Assembly (NCBI GenBank): GCA_030765055.1
Contig: CM060953.1
Span: 10,179,545-10,243,544 of the forward strand
From: Mantis religiosa
Lineage: Eukaryota; Arthropoda; Insecta; Mantodea; Mantidae
Direction of reading: 5' to 3'
Length of the DNA stretch: 64,000 nt
The stretch's first letter is position 1, and every line of letters begins with the position of its first letter. Made by a program: the position numbers and the translations under genes. Below the pieces are notes generated by a model. The model saw nothing but the letters and a program-made list of their open reading frames with translations, did no database searches and had not been told where the DNA came from. Below are positions 9,748 to 22,628 of this stretch, in pieces.

Positions 9748-10865
9748 CGAGGGCTGTTCAATAAAGAATGATCACAATTTGTTCTTGACAACGTACCTTT
9801 ACTCATCCTCATAATTTTGATGGTTCTTCTCAAAATAGTCTCCCCTGAATGCGATGCACTTGTTCCAGCGTTTCTGCAAGTCTTCAAAGACATGCTGGAA
9901 ACCATTTTTGAGAGATCCTTCAAAATCGCTTCCGCAGCCTTCACCACTGCTTCTGATGATGGATAATGCCTCCCACGAAGGCGTTTCTTCAAGTTAGAGA
10001 ATAGAAAAAAGTCGCATGGGGCTCAATCCGGACTATAGGGAGGGTGAGGGATGCACTTCACGTAGATTTTTGCAAGATATTCAGTAACAACATTGGCAAT
10101 ATGCGGCCCCGCACTATCATCCAGGCTGCTTCACGGAAATGTGCTCTTTTGCGCCTGATATGAACTTGCAATGTTTTCAGGATATCCCTGTAGTATTGTA
10201 CAGTTATTGATGTGAGTGCAGGTACAACATGCTGATAAACCATCCCATGAATATCAAAGAATGAGATGACCATAACTTTCCCAACAGAAGCAACCACTTT
10301 TGCTTTTTTGGGGGGTTGGTGATGAAGGAGATTTCCACACCGAGCTTTGTTGTTTGCTCTCAGGATCAAAATGATGTAGCCAAGTTTCACCAGCAGTGAT
10401 TACATTTGAAAGAAACTCCGGATCTTCCTCTAACATCAACTTTAACTGCATGCAGACTTCCATGCGAATGTCCTTTTGTTCGTTAGTCAACAGTCTTGGA
10501 AACCATCGCACACAAACACGTCTCATGTGTAATGTTTTTGTCACCAAAGTGTGGGTGACACCCAATGAAATGTTCAGTATTTCAGAAAGTGATCTTAAGG
10601 TAATTCGTCGATCCTCTCTCACAATGGCAGCAGCAATGTTGATGTTTTATTCCGTAAGAGCAGTAACTGGAGCACCGGTTTCACCTTCCTTTGAAATTGA
10701 TTGTCTCCCCTCTTTAAACATTTTAAACCACCTTCGAGCTGTGCTGTAGGAAAGAACAGACTCTGCATAGGTCTCCTGTAACATTGTATAGGCCTCAACT
10801 GAAGATTTGTTGAGACGAAAGCAGAATTTCAAAGCCGCGTATTGTTCCTCGCGTGTTACCTCCAT
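9748..10865 (-). pseudogene. Mariner transposase pseudogene (copy A)
   Basis: The N-terminal 170 or so residues can be read with few breaks (10,254-10,865 in two overlapping frames). First catalytic block GETWLHHFDPESKQQSSVWK has Gly where sister copies have Asp (ADETW), a lost catalytic residue. The C-terminal part is shifted in frame and truncated around 10,110-10,130. The final block HVFEDLQKRWNKCIAFRGDY is readable near 9860. Confidence 0.8.
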
Positions 10866-11055
10866 TGCAGCGGTAGGTGATACTGAACATGTCTGAACTT
10901 GCGTGGTTCTGACAGGCGGGAACCAGGAGTACCAACAATGAAGCTACTACGACGTGTTGTTTCACATTTAGCTAACAGAATATAATAAAATTGAATTTTA
11001 GTGCGAAAAACTATGACCGTAAAAATTATAATCATTTTTTATTTAACAACTCTCG
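9748..11055 (-). mobile_element. DD34D mariner, copy A, near full length
   Basis: The ends are inverted copies of each other: the left reads CGAGGGCTGTTCAATAAAG and the right, reverse-complemented, CGAGAGTTGTTAAATAAAA; a TA is at 11,056-11,057. The transposase starts on the minus strand at 10,865 (MEVTREEQYAALKFCFRLNK) with a mariner-type helix-turn-helix, then WFKMFKEGRQS, then GETWLHHFDPESK with the first catalytic region. The Asp-Asp region is damaged by a small deletion near 10,110 that removes the HHDNARPH block. Sister copies put the second and third Asp 34 residues apart, hence DD34D. Several frameshifts make it inactive. Confidence 0.88.
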
Positions 11056-11940
11056 TATGTGCAAGAGTAAATAGGGAGTCATATGACTGTTTCGCTTGCT
11101 TGTCCTTTCTTCTAGTTTTTCTCTTCCCTTTGTAAAACCATATTCTATTTGTGGTACATAAATGCCTTAGTGGAATTCCACAGATTCTCTCACAGGTATA
11201 TAAACATATATAGAAATGATAATTATAGCACTGCGGTCATCGTCAGAAAGAAGAAAACTCCAGCGGCAAGACGTTCTCACTTTTACCTTTAACTGATTGG
11301 TCACACCGTCACACGTATTAATGTAAAAGCGAAGATAAATCACGGTAGGAAGGTCGCCGAGTTACAGAGGACGCACATTTATCTTTTATTTTGGGTCAAA
11401 TTATGTAGCTTTTTGCATTTTCTTAACAGTTGAATACTGTTGGAATACAGTAGACTTCAAGTGATAGTCAAATGTTTTATGCTGGTCTCTCCTGGTAACT
11501 TTAAAATGTAGTTCCTTTTGTATGCTCAGATACTACCAACTGCAGAAAAGTACAAGAACAGGAAAATTAATACAAACAACAAAGAATATCTCCAAAATGT
11601 TTCACTTCACACAAGATGCATTAGACCTAAAAAAACAGGTTAAAACTTTGTGCAGTAAGTTATCTATCTTTAACGCGTTCGGCGTCACTTTAGCTTATTT
11701 AGTGCTCTGAATAAAGAATACATAAGCCAAATTAAAACGTCCAGTTCAAAATACACACACCCACAGTTAGAAATCTGAAAACTAAAATTACGAAGAATGA
11801 AAAAAGTGGAATAAAAACAACTATAAAGATAAGGGGAGGTAGCATGTCAATTAACTAAATAATAACTATTTATAACTTCAATACTTATTATATTCTATGA
11901 AAACGTCCTGCATTTTTGACGAATTTTTTTGATCTCTGCT
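11056..11940. other. Unassigned interval
   Basis: No recognised repeat or coding sequence. Frames are short and unlike known families. Confidence 0.5.
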
Positions 11941-12636
11941 TTCCTTATTTAATTTACGTCCTCCAACACCACATAGAGCTTAGATTTACCAGACATTCAT
12001 CTTACAGGATAAGAGAAAACCTCCAACGTTAAGTCACATCGGACGATGACTGAAATGATGTTCAAATAAGTACAGGATACATAGAGCTTAGAGTTACCAG
12101 ACATTCATCTTTCAGGATAAGAGAAAACATCCAACGTTAAGTCATATCGGACGATGAATGAAATGATGTTCAAAGGAGTGCATGGTACATAGAGCTTAGA
12201 TTTACCAGACATTCATCTTACAGGATAAGAGAAAACCTCCAACGTTAAGTCATATCGGACGATGACTGAAATGATGTTCAAATAAGTACAGGGTACATAG
12301 AGCTTAGATTTACCAGACATTCATCTTACAGGATAAGAGAAAACCTCCAACGTTAAGTCACATCGGACGATGACTGAAATGATGTTCAAATAAGTACAGG
12401 ATACATAGAGCTTAGAGTTACCAGACATTCATCTTTCAGGATAAGAGAAAACCTCCAACGTTAAGTCATATCGGACGATGAATGAAATGATGTTCAAAGG
12501 AGTGCATGGTACATAGAGCTTAGAGTTAGACGACATTCATATTTCGGGATATGTGTTATCCAGATAACTCACCTTGCAAGATACGAACCTGGGACCTCTT
12601 GAATGTGAGGTTGGCACGTTGCCGAGTTAGGCGGGA
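11941..12636 (-). mobile_element. SINE S2 copy 1, tRNA-like head plus five 108-bp units
   Basis: On the minus strand the copy opens with a tRNA-like head (12,636 to about 12,550) that contains GAGGTCCCAGGTTCGTATC, a B-box-like block. Then come 108-bp units beginning at the marker ACATAGAGCTTAGA (plus-strand positions 11,971, 12,079, 12,187, 12,295, 12,403 and 12,511, all exactly 108 bp apart). The far end reads GGACGTAAATT, as in the single-unit copy at 14.9 kb. So the repeated part is the body of the SINE, not an unrelated array. Confidence 0.8.
11971..12545 (-). repeat. 108-bp tandem array inside SINE S2 (about 5 units)
   Basis: Six markers at a constant 108-bp spacing. Units alternate between two sequence types (for example GATTTACC versus GAGTTACC and AATAAGTACAGG versus GGAGTGCATGG), with the 1st, 3rd and 4th alike and the 2nd and 5th alike, so some units were copied in blocks. 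Confidence 0.92.
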
Positions 12637-12934
12637 TCCCCAGTGTCCGAACAGTCTGAGCAAAGGTTATTTAGCAGTTTTTCTTGAGGCCAAGCAAATG
12701 CTATGTTGATAAGTTTCGTTTCTGCGACCTCATCGTAGTCCTTTTCCGGTTTGGAAATATTGACGATGGTCCATGTGAGGACTTTGCACACTCTAAGTGC
12801 TGTTCTCGGCATATGGGTGGCGTCGCGGTCGTCTGCTCTGTTATGGCGGACCAGTGAGGGTCGCGTTGAAGAATCTCCAGCTTATGTTAGCTAGGGTATC
12901 TAACAGGGCATTTCACACAGTGTGAAACGACCCC

Positions 12935-13385
12935 CTCTCTAGCAGGGAGGATTGTCGAGCTCTCCCAAAAGGGCGCCCGGCACCTTCGTGGGTCATTTCA
13001 TAGGGCAAGACCTAGAGACTAACAAGCTCGCCCATCTGGTCCGAAACACAAGACGGGATGGAAGTGGATACGCCAGTTACGCACGCCAACCCCAAATGTG
13101 GGGCCGCCTGGTGATCTAGCACACCTTCTACTAGCTATGCTGGCTAGTACGTGGGGATATTAATGGCTTCCCTCAACCACGTCTGGAGATGTACCCAATC
13201 TCCCACGGGTATCGGGAACCACTGCTTCCTCGAGTCCAACCCAATACGAACAACTTCCATTCAGGGAGGGATTCGAATGTTTGACCCGAGGTTCATCTAG
13301 TAACGTCAGAGGTACCACGAGTGCTTGGGATCAACTGCAGTCGCACCATGGCAGCTGAAGGGGACGAATCCCCTGCCCTACGAGA
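12935..13385 (+). mobile_element. Element R, copy 1 (GC-rich, unidentified)
   Basis: About 450 bp alignable with R copies at 24.0, 51.1 and 54.2 kb. Shared landmarks in order: CAGGGAG near the start, GGGCAAGACCTA, AAGTGGATACGCCA, GGGGCCGCCTGGTGATCTAG, TACCCAATCTCCCACGGGTA, AACGTCAGAGGTACCACGAG, GCAGCTGAAGGGGACG. This copy is more diverged and I could not find its target duplication. See the copy at 51,067 for the element limits. Confidence 0.75.
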
Positions 13386-14049
13386 TTATCTTAGAGACAC
13401 CGGGTTCCAGCAATTCCGTTACGTCCCTGCTTCCCAGGGATATGACATACAATATCCTGTCTCAGGATTAAATGTGAAATGCTTCAGTCAGTTTAAGTCT
13501 ACTGTATTCCCAAATTAAGTTGGACCTACAGCAAAATTAAACGTAAGATAATGCTCATCTTAAAATGTATAAAGGAATAAGTGCTTGTAGTTATACTTTG
13601 TAAAAGAGTAGAGAATGTCACGTGAGTCCAGCACATCAGATTTTCCTCAGTTCAGTTCTTATGACATGTACAGTTTCTTTCCAAACTGAATACGTACCTC
13701 AAACTTCGGCGAATATTTATTTGTGCTGGTTCAAAGGAGTAGTTGTATGGTTGAATGTGATTCTCACGGTATCATTAAACAAATGAGAGTGGCTTGTTGA
13801 TAGTGTTCCTCACACCTTCCTTCTCCAAGGCTGTCTGATAGACACGCCTACAGATGTGAGTGGTGTTTTCAGTAGCTCGCTAGCCTTGAAGTGCACCGTG
13901 CAAAAACCTGAGAACAACAAACCAGCAAACTGCACGAAAATGCACCTCTCGTGTGGACACACTTATAAAGTTCTATATGTGACTGTCGTCTATCGAAGTA
14001 AACATTTCTAGATATTATTTTGTTGTTTATTTACTTGTAGCTCTTTATA
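13386..14049. other. Unassigned interval
   Basis: No recognised element. Moderately A+T-rich with no coding signal. Confidence 0.5.
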
Positions 14050-14051
14050 AT

Positions 14052-15210
14052 ACCAGAGCTGTTCAATAAAGAATGATCACATTTTTTTTTTTTTTTTTTT
14101 TTTGAGAACAAACCTTTACTCATTCTCATAATTTTGATAATCCTTCTCAAAATAGTCTCCCCTGATGCCATTCACTTGATCCAGCGTTTCTGCCAGTCTT
14201 CAAAGACATGCTGGAAACCATTTTTGAGAGATCCTGCAAAATCGCCTCCGCAGCCTTCACCACTACTTCTGATGATGGACAATGCCTCCCACAAAGGCGT
14301 TTCTTCAAGCTAGACAATAGAAAAAAGTCCATGTGGCTAAATCCGGACTATAGAGAGGCTGAGGTATGCACTACACCTTGATATTTGCAAGATATTCACC
14401 AACAACATTGGCAATATGCGGCCGCGCATTATCGTGGTGCAGCATCCAGCCTGCTTCACGGAAATGTGGTCCTCTGCGCCTGATGTAAACTTGCAATGTT
14501 TTCAGGACATCCCTGTAGTATTGTCCAGTTACTGATGTGTGTGCAGGTACAACATGCTGATAAACCATTCCATGAATATCAAAGAATGAGATGACCATAA
14601 CTTTCCCAGCAGAATCAACCACTTTTGCTTTTTGAGGGTTGGTGATGAAGGAGATTTCCACATTGAGCTTTGCTATTTGCTCTCAGGATCAAAATGATGT
14701 AGCCAAGTTCCATCAGCAGTGATTACGTTTGAAAGAAACTCCAGATCTTCCTCTTACATCAACTTTAACTGTATGCAGACCTGCACACGAATGTACTTTT
14801 GTTCGGGAATCAACAGTCTTGGAACCCATCGAGCACAAACACGTCTCATGTGTAATGTTTCTGTCACCAACTTGTGGGTGGCACCCAATGAAATGTTCAG
14901 TGTTTCAGAAAGTGATCTTAAGGTAATTCGTCGATCCTCTCTCACATTTTTTTTGTTGTTGTAATTTACGTCCTCCAACGTTAAGTCATATGGGACGGTG
15001 AAATGATGCTCAAATGAGCTCAGGGTCCATAGAGCTTAGAGCTACTCAACATTCGTCTTTCAGGATAAGGGAACCCCCCGGAAAAACCTTATCCAGGTGG
15101 CTCACCCTGACCAAGCTCCGAACTCGGGTCCTCTTGAAACCTCTTGAACGTGAGGCAGACACTCTACCAACACGCTGCCGAGACGGGCTCTCTCACGATG
15201 GTAGCATTAT
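14052..15210 (-). mobile_element. DD34D mariner, copy B, interrupted by SINE S2
   Basis: The 3' end of the element lies at 14,052 (GAGCTGTTCAATAAAGAATG), followed by a run of 18 or more T. Transposase blocks on the minus strand run from LRSLSETLNISLGATHKLV near 14,930 to GWMLHHDNARPHIANVV (14,371-14,661) with the second catalytic Asp intact. At 14,945 the copy is split by an S2 SINE, and a short further piece of mariner sequence (CACGATGGTAGCA) resumes after 15,187. The N-terminal part is missing beyond that. Confidence 0.82.
14946..15187 (-). mobile_element. SINE S2 copy 2, single-unit form, with 9-bp target duplication
   Basis: Flanked by CTCTCTCAC at 14,937-14,945 and 15,188-15,196. On the minus strand it starts GCCCGTCTCGGCAGCGTG, a tRNA-like head with GACCCGAGTTCGGAGC as a B-box-like block, continues through one copy of the 108-bp body, and ends GTAAATTACAACAACAAAAA, an A-rich tail. 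Target duplication plus A-rich tail show insertion by LINE-mediated retrotransposition. This 242-bp form is the reference against which the 5-unit and 10-unit copies are expanded. Confidence 0.87.
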
Positions 15211-16897
15211 TATTTGCAGCTTCCCTCGCTTTTAAAGTCACGACTGGCCACTGTATATGAGTCACAACCCGAACTACTAATTTGTACGACTTCAGATTTC
15301 TTTGTGGAGAACAATTTTCTATTTATAAAGTAACCTGCATGCACAGACTGATATCAAATGGAAGTGAAGTAAAATGAATCGCAGAATGTATCAAACGGCT
15401 AGTGAACCGATAAAAATCATAATTTCACTGCACAATAATCTCATATCTCCTCGAGATATCGCAGATGGTATGAAAATCGTAGCGAACCAATCAGAGCATC
15501 ATTGGCAGGGAAATCTGTTCCAAACAAACCTAGAAGCGGGCCGTGTAAATTCTTCACGGCTGGAACAGAACAGTATTCCTCGCTGCATTAATGACTGCTC
15601 TCCAGATTGTTCTTCAGTTGTATTACTGTTTCAACAAGCTGTTTGCAGTAGCTAAGGATACAACGGCAGGTACCACGGAAGAAGTTGTATGTCAGCTCAG
15701 AAAACAGAAAAAAGGATAGAATTCGCTTAAAAGTACCGTGTAAAGACTGTAGACTTCTGGGTAAAAGGGAAAACCAACTTTGGGGAGACGAACATCTTGG
15801 CAAAATGCAATAGTTACTGCGAGCGGAGAGTTAAGGAGGCTTTGGCTATTTCCTTCGAGAGGGGCACGCTTAATCGTGATGCTGTATTTGATAAAAAATT
15901 TTATGGGTGGCACACAGTTCCACGTTCACGCTACAGTTTGAAGCAATATAATGTGTGGCCCAGGTTAAAGCAGTGGGGTTTATCTCAGGATGTGCGTGAG
16001 CATATATGAGAAGGATAGTTTTAATGACACTGTAATGCCCGTTTCAAACTGGTTTAATTACTCCTTCTTTTTATAATTACATTAAATTCGAAGTTGCCGA
16101 CCAATGGTTACCGATATCACTGTTTAAAGTTACTATATGTGAAATGCTTATTACTCGATAAAACTTAATACGTTCTTAACGTCAATATGAACCGACAAAT
16201 ATCTTCTCTCATCGCTTCAGGTCTGCTCTCGACAAAGACAGAAGAAGAGCACTGCCCTAATCGGCTCCAAGCCACGAACTGAATATCCTCACAGCTGCGC
16301 GTGGTTGTGTAACTTTCACTTTCTCGAAGCCCTTTATTAAACCAAAGATTCCCTTTGTAACTATTTTGTCATGCCATTATTAAGGGTCCGAAGAATGCCT
16401 ATTCAAACACAGTCAAGTGCTACCCTTTAGAACTCTGCTAATAACACTGTTTCTTACGTTTCTTTTGTTAAAACAACTATTCACCCCAACTGCTATTCGA
16501 CTCAACTGCTCCTGCACGTGTTGTAACAAAGAACAACATTCCTTTGAAATTCATCATGATTCTTTACTTATTTCAATCCTTTAATATCAGTATCAGATTT
16601 CAGTTCAGCTCCTCTTGGAAACCGGCATTAAAAATGGAAATCCGTTGACTTAAGAAACACGGATCTATACAGCTTGATCGTCAAGTTAAGTAGTTACGTT
16701 TCTTTCACACAATTTTCTATACTCACGCCATCTCCTGATCTAGCATTTAATTTACTGAAAACAGTCATTTGTTCAGTGATGCGATTATTGATAGTGTTTT
16801 GTCTTTGTTTATATTTGTGTTATATCCAGTTATATGTTTGTGGTTATAACACTTATTAAAATATCCTGATGATGGGAGAGATGTACACTCCCGAAAC
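15211..16897. other. Unassigned interval
   Basis: About 1.7 kb without a family I recognise. A frame at 15,374-15,655 (93 residues) has no known motif. Near 16,866 the stretch CCTGATGATGGGAG...CTCCCGAAAC forms a small hairpin of a kind often seen near the ends of retroelements, but nothing around it confirms one. Confidence 0.5.
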
Positions 16898-16910
16898 ATC
16901 GATTTCTAAT

Positions 16911-17350
16911 TGACTCATATATTTCCCCGGTAGACCACTAGGGGCTCTCGCATCTGAGATACACCGTTTGTGGTGACTTACTATCATAAGTACTTGAGTC
17001 TCAGGCTTCATCATTTAACTCTTATTATTTTAGTTAATTGATGGAAATTAATCATTACTCCACACTAGCCATATATAGGCTAAGGTTTTTGATGGATAGA
17101 GTCAACATGAAAAATTCAATGCCATGGCCGGGATTTGAAGCACGGATCTTCTGGTTTCCGTCCAGTCGCTCTTAACCTTTGAGCTACCATGGTCAACGTG
17201 CCGTCCTGACATTAAATTCTCCAGTTGACTCGTATATTTGCCCGGTAGAACACTAGGGGCTCTCGCATCCGAGATAAACCGAGAATTTAGTGTCAGGACG
17301 GCACGTTGACCATGGTAGCTCAAAGGTTAAGAGCGACTGGACGGAAACCA
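16911..17350 (-). mobile_element. SINE S1b, complete insertion with 13-bp target duplication
   Basis: Flanked by ATCGATTTCTAAT at 16,898-16,910 and 17,351-17,363. On the minus strand the order is: an inverted copy of the head (17,350-17,281), one diverged copy of the 91-bp-type segment, the head, a tRNA-like core (reverse-complement of about 17,120-17,192) with A-box TAGCTCAAAGG and B-box-like GCTTCAAATCC, a body, and a second copy of the diverged 91-bp-type segment. So the retrotransposed unit carries the segment on both sides of the tRNA-like core. The inverted first 70 bp suggest a twin-priming type 5' end. Confidence 0.82.
17152..17350. repeat. 70-bp inverted repeat in SINE S1b
   Basis: The arms are 17,152-17,221 and 17,281-17,350. 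They are reverse complements with one mismatch over 70 bp and enclose a 59-bp loop. Confidence 0.92.
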
Positions 17351-17363
17351 ATCGATTTCTAAT

Positions 17364-18553
17364 CTTCTTTTCACCTGGCTTGTTTCCCGAGTAGATCTTG
17401 AACGTATTCGTCACCAGGAAAGCTTTATATCATATTTTAAAAGTCAATCTTGTTTTGTATTCTTGGATGTATCAGTTGTGGTGTTTAACCTCCAGTTTAA
17501 AGTTCCGTATAGACTAACACTGAGGTACACCTAAACAGATTGTCTCCAGAACTTTCCGAATGCCATATATTTGGGTGGAATGCAACATCTTTGTAAGTAC
17601 GTGGTAGATAAAATAAAGAAGGTCATATGTGATGAGTGTATATAGATCACGTAAGGATAAAAGAGGCCTGAGCAGTTTTCTCAGAATAATCAACGACCAT
17701 AAAATTGCAATGGCGAGGAACGTAAATCAAAAAGCTGTTTGATATGGTCATACAAAGCTCTGACGCAGTTAGTGATAAATAAGCGCGTCGTAGACAATTA
17801 CCTCTAATTATTCCAAACAAGATTTGTGATTTGTAACACCGTCTCATAATTATTGACATTAAAACAAAATACTGTTAATTTAAACTGAGTGTTAATTCGC
17901 ATTTGTCTACGCTCGGTGATTATTTGCTTTTTTCTTCTTATATTGACATGAAATAAAATTACGAGTGTGAAATCAATTAACATTTGCTTAATTTGAATGT
18001 TTTGTTCACATCTGATACAGTTAAGTCGGTAGATCTTCTTCTTTTTTTACCAGTAGCGCTACTGCAGTGAAATTTTACATAAAGAAGTCAACAAACCTGA
18101 AGTAATCGTCACCGTGAAGTTTCACCACTCCCTTCAACCCCATAAATTATAATTTACATAAACGATCATCATGTTCTATCTCCGTCCTTGTTTATAGATC
18201 CCACGCCACTTGCATGCTTAATTTCTTTTTTGTTTTTATCTTCCTTAAAAGGAATGGGAAGGGAAGAAATAAAAACAACCGAAGGTGGGAGTGCGTAAGT
18301 TCAGTGGAAATGTCCCCCCGAGGGGAGAATTTGAATAATCTTTATTATTAAGGACGTCCCGTGCATCAAAATACGTCCCCGTAGGCGCTATATCGGTAGC
18401 CTCCTGTCGTACGCAACAGCCTTCTCTTGTTTTGCGCAACGGTCGAGTGATGGATTGATTGGTGCCACTGTCGGCCATGACTCCAGACTATTAGGAGCAA
18501 CACGTTTGGGCATGGTCCAACTACCAGTCATTTACACCACTCGTATAAGTATC
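17364..18553. other. Unassigned interval
   Basis: About 1.2 kb. The last 300 bp before the (AAT)n tract are less A+T-rich and could be the 3' end of a retroelement whose tail became the microsatellite, but no coding motif supports this. Confidence 0.45.
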
Positions 18554-19388
<835 letters not shown>

Positions 19389-19619
19389 CATATGTACAGT
19401 TTGCCAGAATAAATAAAGTACCAGGAGAATGAGCACCGATACAAATAAACAATGTAACACAATTTTAGAGCAGAAAGAAACCACCTCGAGCGATTTTTCT
19501 AAGCTTTTATCCTTTAACTCACCAATCATTGATTCTCACACCCATGTTTGATTTTGTGAGGGCGACCTCCAAATAATTCACACAAGTAAACATACACTCT
19601 GTATGCAGTGCGAACCATT

Positions 19620-20480
19620 TAAACCTGAACTGTTCCAATAAGCCATAATTTTTGAACCAATAATAGGACAAACTTGCAACTTTGAGAGAATATAATGCAC
19701 AATTGGTAGATTACATTACACTATTTACATCTCAGAGAAAATGTTGGACGTGTCCTCCACCAGCATCTGTACATGTAAGCACTTATCTCACGATATTCTC
19801 TCAAGTTTTATCCTCGCCAATGTTACTTATTTCGGTTCGAATGGATTCCTTGAGAACATCAATTGTCCGTGGCCTACTCTTGTACACTCTATTTTCAGAA
19901 ACCTTCACAAGAAAAAATCCGGTGAGGTTAGGTCAGGACATCTGGGAGGCCACAGTCCTTTTGAGGTTATTCGATTATCAAAGAAACTGCTTACAAGTTC
20001 CATGGTGTCATGAGATGTATGGCACGTTACTCTTCTCTCAATTCGATATCATCCAGCTGCTCCACAAATGTCTTGAAGATACCCATATAAACTTCAGTGT
20101 CTACAGTCGTATCAAAGAAAATGGAACCAACGATCGTGGAAGCTGACACCGCCTACCATCATACAGTGGAGTTTCGTGGATCACTTGGGGGTTTACAGAG
20201 GCCCAGTATCTGGTGTTTTGTGTGTTTATACAGCCTGACAGATGAAACCACGCCTCATCTGTAAACCATGTTATAGACGTGGAATAAGAGCACCCTGAAA
20301 CCATCGACAGTAACTGATTCGTTTATCATAATCTGCTTCTTTCAGTTGTTACACCATATGCACTCTGTAAGGTCGCAGCTCTTTGACATGTTCCATATGA
20401 ATACCCTGATTCCTGGCTCAATCGACACAACGATTTGTTTGGAGAATTCAATAGCCTTCTGCGAACATCTGTAACAGATG
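19620..20480 (-). pseudogene. DUF4817/DDE-type transposase relic
   Basis: On the minus strand a frame at 20,101-20,304 reads ITWFTDEAWFHLSGCINTQN followed by TRYWASVNPQVIHETPLYD, the first catalytic region (FTDEAWF) of the insect transposase family that carries an N-terminal DUF4817 helix-turn-helix. Downstream, across frameshifts, SPDLTSPDFFLW-like and GGHVQH-like pieces mark the third Asp and the C-terminus. The N-terminal DNA-binding part was not found, and no terminal repeats could be paired. Related to, but clearly distinct from, the element at 21.9 kb. Confidence 0.7.
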
Positions 20481-21860
20481 ACGGTCAATGATTTCCACTG
20501 TCACTAATGAGTATACCAGTTGTCTCCAGCTTTCTTACTAGCGATAAACATCGGAACATCGCGTACATTAAATTCTCTTTGAAATTCCCGTTGTGTAGTT
20601 ACCAAGGTATTTGTCTTCCAATATGTTTTCAAAATGTAAACACGCTCTCATGGTCAGTACTGCATATTGGTGACCACATGCTGTCAGTCCCAATGTCACT
20701 GAGAGTATTAAAACAAATTTTTACATTCTACGAGCTTTCAAAGGGAAATTATGGCTTATTGAAATGGTTCAGGCTTATATGGATCACGCTGTAGTTAAAC
20801 TACTTAAAAGATTTCAATATATTTCGAATTTATGTTGTTGGTTTGCATCTAATGTTGAGCAGTTGACAATGACGTCATTCGCTCTCTTGCACTCCAGTAT
20901 TATTGAGGTTATGGCAGCTTCAACTTAAGAAATAATGGTGATACTGGCACTGATGCAAAATGGAGAAATTTCGGTAAACCTTCAGAGTTTACAAAATCTT
21001 CTATATCGTATAAATATACATAATCCACTTCCAAACCTTTAGTCAACATACCTTTACGAATTTCTATGACTAACTCTATCTGCTGTTAATATGAAAGTAA
21101 GAGTTCCTTCTTTATTAACAATTTAGAAGTTGGCCTTATTATTGTTGCTGAAAGAAGAGATCAAACTTTCTACTCTTGCCGCCGCTCACCATTGTCTCTC
21201 CATTTGCGTAAGAAACAATACACTATCCATATTATTTCACCTGAATACAGTAATAACAATTAATGTGCATTGTTGTATGAAGGATGTTGATTGACTTGTT
21301 CTGAGGATGTACTTGTAAAGTGCATTAATAATAAGATAATAAGAGTGGAGAGATGCATTAATACTACGAAAAAAATCATAAAACGCAGTGTTAAATTATC
21401 TCGAAGAACGGTTAAACTTTACTTTAAACTTACTGAATTTCACTGGAAACAGATGAAGGTTCTAGCCCCAATGTTCCTTTGTTTTAATTTTGTTCTTCAC
21501 TCTACTAGCATATTTAGTGTATTCCTAACAAAAGTTCAATAAGAGTTTTCAAACTAAATGCAAATTATAAATTCCCTGAATACCAACAATAAAATCCAAG
21601 AACATCTATGTCACTATGTGTGTGTTTGCGTGCTAATAACCAGGATAACTATTCTTCTTCTTCTTTCATAACATAGATTAAGCCTTCAAGGACCAATTGT
21701 AAGCCCAACCACATTGCTTCCTCCAACTCATTCGGAATTGACCAATGTACTGTGCCTCTGTGGGTTCGTAAATTAATAGTCCAAGATGCAGAAATTCAAT
21801 TACCACTCTCTCATTACGACTCTGTTTACTACTGTCCCGCTGACGTGTCGCGATCTATTA
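20481..21860. other. Unassigned interval
   Basis: About 1.4 kb with no recognised repeat. A Lys-rich 83-residue frame at 21,291-21,542 has no family signature. Confidence 0.5.
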
Positions 21861-22628
21861 TACAGGGTGTCTCTAAAGTCACTATCGATTTCATTGAAAA
21901 CACAATATTTTGTTTCTTTTCTTTTCAGATACTGGTATCCTAGTGCAAGATGTTTAGCACAGAAGAACGAGTTGCCATTGTTTGTGCACGGCTACGCGGA
22001 TTGACATATGAAGACGCCAGAGCGGAATTTACCCGTAAATTCCACAAACCAGCGCCATCAAGGGCACACATTCGTCTGCTTGTGAACAAATTTAAGCGTA
22101 CCGGCAGTGTGTGTGATGAGACACGTCGTGGACGACCTCACGTCTTGGCAGAAACAGTGCAGCAGTTTGAAATTGCCAGTGATAGGAGTCCGACGCCTCA
22201 GTAGGGAATTGACGTCCCTCGCAACACAGTGTGGAAAATTCTACGTTTTACTCTACGAAAACGTCCGAATCACATTCAAGTTCTGCACCATCTTGAGGAC
22301 GAGGATTTCGCCTGTCGTCGGGCAATGTGTTATGACCTCCTGGAATGTGTAGAGAATGAGAATTTAATGGACAACATTTTATTCTCCGCTGAAGCCACTT
22401 TCCATGTTTGTGGGAAAGTGCACAGACACAACAGCCGAATATGGGCAAATGAAGAACCACATGAGGTATCGGAGTGGGAACGTGATGCACCGAAAGTCAA
22501 TGTTTGGTTGGATATGACAAACGCAAAACCATATGGCCCATTTTTCTTTGCCGAAAGTTCAATAACAGGTAACATCTACCTCAACATGTTAGAACTGTTC
22601 CTTGAACCGCAGCTTCAAGAGGATGGCA

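Noticed and set aside
16866..16893. Penelope-like or other retroelement end (CCTGATGATGG...CCGAAAC)
   Set aside because: Short hairpin motif only, no reverse transcriptase or endonuclease sequence around it.
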